A DNA stretch of 5,799 nucleotides from Pseudomonadota bacterium (lineage in GTDB: Bacteria; Pseudomonadota; Alphaproteobacteria; Rhizobiales; Beijerinckiaceae). Below the pieces are notes generated by a model that saw nothing but the letters and a program-made list of their open reading frames with translations, made no database searches and was not told where the DNA came from. Below, in pieces: positions 1-4,971 of this stretch (the first letter of the stretch is position 1; every line of letters starts with the position of its first letter). The stretch spans positions 1-5,799 of the forward strand of contig JAEWKL010000288.1 of the NCBI GenBank assembly GCA_023386115.1. Direction: 5' to 3'. Both the position numbers and the translations under genes were made by a program.

Positions 1-3
1 TGC

Positions 4-43
4 GGGGCCCGGCGCCTTTGGGCGCGCGCCGGTGCCGGGCCCC
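4..43. other. Strong GC hairpin upstream of paoA
   Basis: Bases 4-16 (GGGGCCCGGCGCC) and 31-43 (GGTGCCGGGCCCC) form a 13-base-pair stem with one G-U pair. The 14-base loop contains the perfect palindrome GGCGCGCGCC at 21-30. It ends ten bases before the ATG at 54. No T-run follows on the + strand, so it is not a classic intrinsic terminator in that direction. It may be the terminator hairpin of a gene to the left, or a leader structure limiting paoA translation. It also argues that the codons here are not protein coding. Confidence 0.6.
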
Positions 44-53
44 CTCACGATCG

Positions 54-587
54 ATGGCCAAGCCCATGCTGAGCGAAAGCGGCTCCGCCGCCTTACCGGG
101 GACGATTCCGGTCACCCTCACGGTCAACGGGCAGGAGCGGCAGCTCCAGGTCGCGCCGTGGACCACCCTCCTCGACCTCCTGCGCGAGGAGCTCGACCTT
201 ACCGGCACCAAGAAGGGCTGCGACCACGGCCAGTGCGGCGCCTGCACGGTGATCGTCGACGGCAAGCGGATCAATTCCTGCCTGGCGCTGGCGGTGCAGA
301 AGGACGGCGCCCACGTCACCACCATCGAGGGCCTGTCCTCCGGCGACCTCCACCCGGTCCAGGCGGCGTTCGTGGAGCACGATGCCTTCCAGTGCGGCTA
401 CTGCACGCCGGGCCAGATCATGTCGGCAGTGGCGCTGATCGAGGAGGGCCGCGCCCGCTCGCGCGAGGAGATCCGCGAGCATATGAGCGGCAACATCTGC
501 CGCTGCGGCGCCTATTCCAACATCGTCGACGCGGTCGAGGACGTGCTGAAGAACAAAGCGTCGTCGCTCCGGGAGGCCGCGGAATGA
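54..587 (+). CDS. paoA: Aldehyde oxidoreductase/xanthine dehydrogenase family, [2Fe-2S] subunit (PaoA/YagT-like)
   Basis: Small iron-sulfur subunit of a molybdenum hydroxylase; it passes electrons from the molybdenum cofactor of PaoC towards the flavin of PaoB. With the ATG at 54 it has 177 residues. A plant-type ferredoxin domain (about 18-92) holds C56, C61, C64 and C76 (C-x4-C-x2-C-x11-C), inside the motif GTKKGCDHGQCGACT. The helical second domain (about 99-166) holds C114, C117, C149 and C151 (CGYC and CRC motifs). All eight cluster ligands are present. As remembered, E. coli PaoA has a Tat leader and a longer loop between CGYC and CRC; here that loop is about 18 residues shorter and no Tat leader is visible. 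The start is uncertain: neither ATG 54 nor in-frame ATG 66 has a clear ribosome binding site, and the frame is open to the left edge (TTG at 18), but those codons lie in a strong hairpin and encode an Arg/Pro-rich stretch. The stop overlaps the paoB start. Family is certain; the exact substrate is not. Confidence 0.9.
   Translation: MAKPMLSESGSAALPGTIPVTLTVNGQERQLQVAPWTTLLDLLREELDLTGTKKGCDHGQCGACTVIVDGKRINSCLALAVQKDGAHVTTIEGLSSGDLHPVQAAFVEHDAFQCGYCTPGQIMSAVALIEEGRARSREEIREHMSGNICRCGAYSNIVDAVEDVLKNKASSLREAAE
571..576 (+). promoter_or_regulatory. Ribosome binding site of paoB
   Basis: GGGAGG lies inside the end of paoA, seven bases before the ATG at 584. It fixes the paoB start, together with the ATGA stop/start overlap, which implies translational coupling of the two subunits. 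Confidence 0.8.
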
Positions 588-1597
588 ACCGGTTCGACTA
601 TACCCGCGCCGGCACCGTGCAGGAGGCCGTGCAGGCGCTCGCGGCCGATCCGGCGGCGCGCTTCATCGCCGGCGGCACCAACCTCGTCGACCTGATGAAG
701 TATAATGTCGAGCGGCCGGGCCGGCTCGTCGACATCACCCGCCTGCCGCTCGACGAGATCGTCCAGCACGAGGGCGGCTTGCGGCTCGGCGCGCTGGTGC
801 CCAACGCCACCGTCGCCTACGATCCGCTGGTCAACGAGCGCTATCCCCTGCTCGCGAGCGCGCTCCTCGCCGGGGCCTCACCGCAGCTGCGGAACGCCGC
901 CACGACCGGCGGCAACCTGCTCCAGCGCACGCGCTGCTACTATTTCTACGACGAGGGCACCCCCTGCAACAAGCGGGAGCCCGGCAGCGGCTGCCCGGCG
1001 ATGACCGGAATCAACCGCATCCACGCGATCCTGGGCGCCTCGGATACCTGCATCGCCACCCACCCCTCCGACATGTGCGTGGCGCTGGCAGCGCTCGACG
1101 CGACCGTGCAGGTCGAGGGACCGGACGGCCGTCGCACCATTCCGTTCGGTGAGTTCCACCGCCTGCCGGGCGACGAGCCGCAACGCGACACCACGCTGCG
1201 GCATGGCGAGATCGTGCTGTCGGTCGACCTGCCGAACGAGGACTTTTCCAAGCACTATACCTACCTGAAGCTGCGCGACCGGCTGTCCTACGCCTTCGCC
1301 CTGGTCTCGGTCGCAGCCGTGATCGAGATGGACGGCGACACGATCCGCACCGCGCGCCTCGCGCTCGGCGGCGTCGCCCACAAGCCCTGGCGCAACCCGC
1401 AAGCCGAGGATCGCCTCAAGGGCAAGCCGGCGACCGAGAAGACCTTCCGCGAGGCCGCGGACGTGATCCTGGCCGAGGCCCGGCCCTACACCCACAACGC
1501 CTTCAAGGTCGAGCTGGCGCGGCGCGCCATCGTGCGGGGCTTGAGCCAGGCCGCCGCCGGCACGCCGCAATCCCAGACCGACAAGCGCATCGCCTGA
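584..1597 (+). CDS. paoB: Aldehyde oxidoreductase FAD-binding subunit with extra [4Fe-4S] cysteines (PaoB/YagS-like)
   Basis: FAD subunit (337 residues; E. coli PaoB is about 318) that collects electrons from the iron-sulfur subunit and gives them to an outside acceptor, ferredoxin in the E. coli enzyme. The FAD domain (about 1-215) has the pyrophosphate-binding loop AGGTNLVDLMK at 29-39 and the second FAD motif LRNAATTGGNL at 102-112. Four cysteines, C118 (RTRCYYFYD), C128 (PCNKR), C137 (GSGCPA) and C156 (DTCIATHPSD), match those of the PaoB loop that binds an additional [4Fe-4S] cluster, absent from ordinary xanthine dehydrogenases. The C-terminal domain (about 222-325) is the CO-dehydrogenase flavoprotein C-type, with RDRLSYAFALVSVAA and LGGVAHKPWR. 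The start is fixed by the ATGA overlap with paoA and by GGGAGG seven bases upstream. The open frame runs far upstream of this ATG, but that part overlaps paoA and looks nothing like a protein domain. Confidence 0.94.
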   Translation: MNRFDYTRAGTVQEAVQALAADPAARFIAGGTNLVDLMKYNVERPGRLVDITRLPLDEIVQHEGGLRLGALVPNATVAYDPLVNERYPLLASALLAGASPQLRNAATTGGNLLQRTRCYYFYDEGTPCNKREPGSGCPAMTGINRIHAILGASDTCIATHPSDMCVALAALDATVQVEGPDGRRTIPFGEFHRLPGDEPQRDTTLRHGEIVLSVDLPNEDFSKHYTYLKLRDRLSYAFALVSVAAVIEMDGDTIRTARLALGGVAHKPWRNPQAEDRLKGKPATEKTFREAADVILAEARPYTHNAFKVELARRAIVRGLSQAAAGTPQSQTDKRIA

Positions 1598-1600
1598 GGA
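1595..1600 (+). promoter_or_regulatory. Ribosome binding site of paoC, overlapping the paoB stop
   Basis: TGAGGA includes the paoB stop codon TGA and lies five bases before the ATG at 1606. A ribosome ending paoB would therefore sit on the paoC binding site, which favours coupled synthesis of the FAD and molybdenum subunits. Confidence 0.7.
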
Positions 1601-1605
1601 CCCGC

Positions 1606-3843
1606 ATGGCCACTCCCTCGCAAACCGTCGGCACCGCCCGGAGCCGGCTCGACGGCCCCGCCAAGGTGACGGGCGCCGCCAGATACGCCGCCGAGTTCAC
1701 CGCCCCAGACCTCGCCCACGGGGTCGTGGTGTCGAGCGCCATCGCCAGGGGCCGCATCACGGCGATCGACACCAAGACCGCCGAGGCGGTACCCGGCGTG
1801 ATCAAGGTGGTCACCCACGAGAACAAGCCACGCACCGCCTGGCTCGACTACAATTACCGCGATCAGGTCGCACCGCCCGGCTCGCCGTTCCGGGCGCTCA
1901 ACGGGCCCGAGATCGTCTATGGCGGCCAGCCGGTGGCGTTGGTGGTGGCCGAGAGCTTCGAGCTCGCCCGCTACGGCGCCAGCCTGGTCAAGGTGACCTA
2001 TGAGGAGGAGGTGCCGAACACCGACCTCGAGAAGAACCGTGACGCCGCCTACGTGCCGCCGAAGAAGCGGTCCGGCATCAAGCCGCCGCCGGATCCGCGG
2101 GGCGATGCGGCGGGCGCCTACGACGCGGCGCCGATCCGCTTACGCCACGAGTACAAGCAGCCGATCGAGCACCACAACCCGATGGAGCCGCACGCCTCGA
2201 CGGTGGTCTACGAGGGCGAGGGCAAGCTCACCATCCACGACAAGATCCAGGGCGTGAACAACACGCAGGGCTATGTCTGCAGCGTGTTCGGCCTGAAGCC
2301 CGACGACGTGCGGGTGATCACCCCTTACGTCGGCGGCGCGTTCGGCTCGGGCTTGAGGCCGCAATACCAGCTCTACCTCGCGGTCTCGGCCGCCCTCGAC
2401 CTCAAGCGCTCGGTCCGGGTGGTGCTGACCCGCGACCAGATGTTCACCTTCGGCTACCGGCCGGAGACCTACCAGACCGTGGCGCTCGGCGCCGACCGGG
2501 ACGGCCGCCTCCAGGCGCTGACGCACGACGCGGTCGCCGGCACCTCGACCTTCGAGGATTACCAGGAGGCCGTGGTCAACTGGTCGGGCCTGCTCTATCA
2601 CTGCCCCAACGTCACGCTCGACTACAAGCTCGCCAAGATCGACACCTACACCCCGTCCGACATGCGGGCGCCGGGGGCGGTGACCGGCATCTTCGCCCTC
2701 GAATGCGCGATGGACGAGCTGGCCTATGCCACCGGCGTCGACCCGCTGGACTTGCGCCTGCGCAACTACGCCGAGCGCGACGAGGGCGAGGGCAAGGACT
2801 TCACCTCGAAAGCGCTCCGCGCCGCCTATGAGCAGGGCGCTTCGCGCTTCGGCTGGTCCAAGCGCAAGGCGGAGCCGCGTTCGATGCGCGACGGGCGCGA
2901 GCTCGTCGGCTGGGGCATGGCGACCGGCGTGTGGGAGGCCATGATGATGCAGTCGAGCGCCAGCGCGACGCTCACGCCCGACGGCAGGCTGGAAGTCGCC
3001 TGCTCCACCGCCGATCTCGGCACCGGCACCTACACGATCCTCGCCCAGATCGGCGCCGACGCGCTCGGGCTGCCCCTCGATCAGGTGACGACCCGGCTCG
3101 GCGACACGGCGTTGCCCGAGGCGCCGCTCGCCGGCGGCTCCTGGACCGCGGCGTCGTCGGGCGCCGCCGTGCAGGCGGCCTGCCGCACGGTGGCGGAGCA
3201 GCTGTTCGGCTACGCCCGCAGCCTCAGCGACTCACCGCTGGCGAATGCCGATTTCGCCCATGTCACCTTCGCGGACGGGGAGATCCGGCTCCAGACCGAT
3301 CCCACGCGAAAGGTCGGATTCGCCGAGGCGATGCGGGCCGGCGGCGTCGAGCGGGTCGAGGCGACCGAGAAGGTCAAGCCGAGCATGCTCACCAACATGC
3401 GCTTCTCGGCCTATACCCACTCGGCGGTCTTCGCCGAGGTGAAGATCGACGAGGAGCTCGGCGTGGTGCGGGTGACGCGGGTGGTGAGCGCCATCGCGGC
3501 CGGCAAGATCCTCAACCTCAAGACCGCCCGCAGCCAGATCCTCGGCGGGGTGGTGATGGGGATCGGCGCCGCGCTCGAGGAGGAGTCGATGCTCGATCAC
3601 ACCCTCGGCCGGATCATGAACCACAATCTCGGCGAATACCACGTGCCGGTGAATGCCGACATCCACGACATCGAGGTGATCTTTGTCGATGAGCACGACG
3701 ACAAGGTCAGCCCGCTCGGCGTCAAAGGCTTAGGCGAGATCGGCATCGTGGGCGCCGCCGCCGCGGTGGCGAACGCGGTGTTCCACGCGACCGGCAAGCG
3801 GGTGCGCGAACTGCCGATCACCATCGACAAGATCATCGGCTGA
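1606..3843 (+). CDS. paoC: Molybdenum-cofactor catalytic subunit, aldehyde oxidoreductase/xanthine dehydrogenase family (PaoC/YagR-like)
   Basis: Large catalytic subunit (745 residues; E. coli PaoC is about 732) that binds the molybdenum cofactor and oxidises the substrate, probably an aldehyde to its carboxylic acid. The hammerhead domain covers about 17-137 (GPAKVTGAARYAAE). Two cofactor-binding domains follow, with HNPMEPHAS (190-198), Q215, GGAFGSG (243-249), MRAPGA (353-358), DLGTGTYTILAQ (470-481), GGSWTAASSG (510-519) and GLGEIG (708-713). E711 in the last motif is the expected catalytic base, matching E692 of PaoC. At the position where PaoC has active-site R440, this protein seems to have W443, followed by the Met-rich segment EAMMMQ (444-449). 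Like E. coli PaoC it has no signal peptide. The start follows TGAGGA at 1595-1600 by five bases. Lacking that Arg, it may belong to a sister group with different substrates, so the specific substrate is inferred only from the family. Confidence 0.93.
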   Translation: MATPSQTVGTARSRLDGPAKVTGAARYAAEFTAPDLAHGVVVSSAIARGRITAIDTKTAEAVPGVIKVVTHENKPRTAWLDYNYRDQVAPPGSPFRALNGPEIVYGGQPVALVVAESFELARYGASLVKVTYEEEVPNTDLEKNRDAAYVPPKKRSGIKPPPDPRGDAAGAYDAAPIRLRHEYKQPIEHHNPMEPHASTVVYEGEGKLTIHDKIQGVNNTQGYVCSVFGLKPDDVRVITPYVGGAFGSGLRPQYQLYLAVSAALDLKRSVRVVLTRDQMFTFGYRPETYQTVALGADRDGRLQALTHDAVAGTSTFEDYQEAVVNWSGLLYHCPNVTLDYKLAKIDTYTPSDMRAPGAVTGIFALECAMDELAYATGVDPLDLRLRNYAERDEGEGKDFTSKALRAAYEQGASRFGWSKRKAEPRSMRDGRELVGWGMATGVWEAMMMQSSASATLTPDGRLEVACSTADLGTGTYTILAQIGADALGLPLDQVTTRLGDTALPEAPLAGGSWTAASSGAAVQAACRTVAEQLFGYARSLSDSPLANADFAHVTFADGEIRLQTDPTRKVGFAEAMRAGGVERVEATEKVKPSMLTNMRFSAYTHSAVFAEVKIDEELGVVRVTRVVSAIAAGKILNLKTARSQILGGVVMGIGAALEEESMLDHTLGRIMNHNLGEYHVPVNADIHDIEVIFVDEHDDKVSPLGVKGLGEIGIVGAAAAVANAVFHATGKRVRELPITIDKIIG

Positions 3844-3867
3844 CCCATCTCGTCACCGAAGGAGAGC

Positions 3868-3896
3868 AAGGGCGGGGTCGTCGAGGCCCCGCCCTT
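3868..3896 (+). terminator. Terminator-like hairpin after paoC
   Basis: A perfect 10-base-pair inverted repeat (AAGGGCGGGG at 3868-3877, CCCCGCCCTT at 3887-3896) with a nine-base loop starts 24 bases after the paoC stop. Only two T bases end the stem and no long T-run follows, which is common for terminators in very GC-rich genomes. It probably ends the paoABC transcript and separates it from the hydrolase gene. Confidence 0.7.
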
Positions 3897-3972
3897 CGCG
3901 CGTGTGTCCGGGTGCCTTTGCTACGCAACGGCGCCCGGCGCATCAGCGCCGACGCCCAGTCGGGCTTGCCTT

Positions 3973-4000
3973 GCCTCCTCGACCATTCGTTCGAGGGGGC
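3973..4000. promoter_or_regulatory. Inverted repeat/hairpin in the hydrolase leader
   Basis: Arms GCCTCCTCGA (3973-3982) and TCGAGGGGGC (3991-4000) pair over ten positions with one G-U pair, around an eight-base loop. The right arm ends 15 bases before the GGGAG ribosome binding site of the hydrolase gene. It could be an operator for a dimeric regulator or an RNA leader hairpin. No clear -35/-10 promoter pair could be assigned in the 185 bases between paoC and the hydrolase. Confidence 0.4.
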
Positions 4001-4015
4001 CGCGGTTGTGAGAGC

Positions 4016-4020
4016 GGGAG
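4016..4020 (+). promoter_or_regulatory. Ribosome binding site deciding the hydrolase start
   Basis: GGGAG lies eight bases before the ATG at 4029. It supports that ATG over the in-frame GTG at 3912, which has no purine-rich site at the right distance. Confidence 0.65.
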
Positions 4021-4028
4021 CATTGCCC

Positions 4029-4925
4029 ATGGACGTCAACAGCGTCACGGCCGGCGAGGTCGAGATCACCTACGAGGCCTCGGGCCCCGATATGGGCCAG
4101 CCGGTCCTGCTGCTGCATGGCTGGCCGGACGATCCGCGGACCTTCGACGGCGTGGTGCCGAAGCTGAACGCCGCCGGCTGGCGCACCATCGTGCCCTACT
4201 GGCGCGGCTGCGGGCCGACGACGTTCCTGAACGCCGAGGGTCCGAAGAGCGGCGAGACGGCGGCGCTCGCCACCGACATCCTCGCCTTCATGGACGGCTT
4301 GGGCTTCTCGCGTCTGCCGGTGATCGGCCACGACTGGGGCGCCCGCGTCGTCTACATGCTCGCCGCGGCCCGGCCGGAACGCGTCGCCTCGATCGCCGCC
4401 CTGTCGGTGCCCTGGGCGCCCGGCCGCATCGGCGTGCCGCCGCTGCCGCAGGTGCGGGCCTTCTGGTACCAGTGGTTCATGAACACCGAGCCGGGCGCCG
4501 CCTTCGTGCGCGAGAACCCGGTCGCCTTCGCCCGCGAGCAATGGCTGGCCTGGAGCCCGCCCGGGCCATGGTTCAGCGACGACACCTTCGGCAAGACCGC
4601 GCCGTCGTTCCAGAACCCGGACTGGGCGGCGGTCACCCTCAACTTCTACCGCTCGCGCTGGGGCGCCGACGCGCCCGATCCGCGCTTTTCCGAGCTGAGA
4701 CAGGCGGCGGAGGCGGCGGGGAGCATCGCGGTGCCGACCCTGGTGATCCATGGAGGCGCCGACACCTGCCTGCTGCCGGCCTCGTTCTCCGGGCAGGAGC
4801 AGCATTTCACCGGGCCGTACCGGCAGGTGCAGCTCGACGATGTCGGCCATTTTCCGACCCGCGAGGCGCCCGACCAGGTGGCGGAGGCGCTGCTGACGCA
4901 TCTGGGCGAAGTCGGGCAGCACTGA
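4029..4925 (+). CDS. Alpha/beta hydrolase, epoxide hydrolase type (Asp nucleophile)
   Basis: Predicted soluble alpha/beta-fold hydrolase of 298 residues, the usual size for bacterial epoxide hydrolases, which open an epoxide to a diol through an Asp-ester intermediate. The core motif HGWP (30-33) supplies the oxyanion region. The nucleophile elbow is GHDWG, with D102. The likely acid is D245 (HGGAD) and the likely base H274 (DVGHFP). The cap domain (about 130-215) has Tyr candidates for ring opening, Y148 (FWYQWF) and Y207 (NFYRSR). An Asp nucleophile rules out an ordinary serine esterase. Haloalkane dehalogenases share the Asp, but the HGWP motif and cap tyrosines favour an epoxide hydrolase. 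The ATG at 4029 is chosen because GGGAG lies eight bases upstream and the fold begins right after it; an in-frame GTG at 3912 would add 39 residues with no domain and no ribosome binding site. A terminator-like hairpin separates it from paoC, so it is probably transcribed on its own. The natural substrate is unknown. Confidence 0.88.
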   Translation: MDVNSVTAGEVEITYEASGPDMGQPVLLLHGWPDDPRTFDGVVPKLNAAGWRTIVPYWRGCGPTTFLNAEGPKSGETAALATDILAFMDGLGFSRLPVIGHDWGARVVYMLAAARPERVASIAALSVPWAPGRIGVPPLPQVRAFWYQWFMNTEPGAAFVRENPVAFAREQWLAWSPPGPWFSDDTFGKTAPSFQNPDWAAVTLNFYRSRWGADAPDPRFSELRQAAEAAGSIAVPTLVIHGGADTCLLPASFSGQEQHFTGPYRQVQLDDVGHFPTREAPDQVAEALLTHLGEVGQH

Positions 4926-4931
4926 CAGACC

Positions 4932-4971
4932 GATGTGGCCCGGTCATCCCTCGGGGGACCGGGCCCGCATC
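4932..4971. terminator. Probable two-way terminator between convergent hydrolase and LysR genes
   Basis: GGCCCGGTC (4937-4945) and GACCGGGCC (4957-4965) pair perfectly over nine bases. Allowing one bulged C (4966) and one G-U pair, the stem continues through GATGT (4932-4936) and GCATC (4967-4971) to about 14 base pairs. It starts seven bases after the hydrolase stop and includes the LysR stop codon (4946-4944). Its location between two facing genes suggests it ends transcription from both sides. There is no T-run on either strand. Confidence 0.65.

Noticed and set aside
32..583. Upstream extension of the paoB frame (184 more codons)
   Set aside because: It overlaps paoA completely, translates to Arg/Pro/Gly-rich sequence, and paoB has a good ribosome binding site and a family-typical N-terminus at 584.
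3936..3951. Small hairpin CGGCGC-ATCA-GCGCCG upstream of the hydrolase
   Set aside because: A six-base GC stem is common by chance in this base composition, and nothing else at the site supports a role.
3966..3995. Possible -35 element TTGCCT upstream of the hydrolase
   Set aside because: No matching -10 element at the correct distance; not enough to call a promoter.
3912..4028. GTG start giving the hydrolase a 39-residue N-terminal extension
   Set aside because: The extension has no signal peptide or domain, crosses two inverted repeats and lacks a ribosome binding site; ATG 4029 has one and matches the usual family start.
4332..4343. Haloalkane dehalogenase reading of the GHDWG hydrolase
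   Set aside because: The Asp-Trp pair is shared by both families, but the HGWP motif and the cap tyrosines fit an epoxide hydrolase better. It is kept only as a less likely alternative.
3921..4922. A 333-codon open frame on the - strand, covering the whole hydrolase gene
   Set aside because: Its translation is rich in Arg, Gly, Ala and Val with no domain pattern, whereas the + strand frame shows a full epoxide hydrolase with its catalytic residues. Long antisense frames are expected in such GC-rich DNA.
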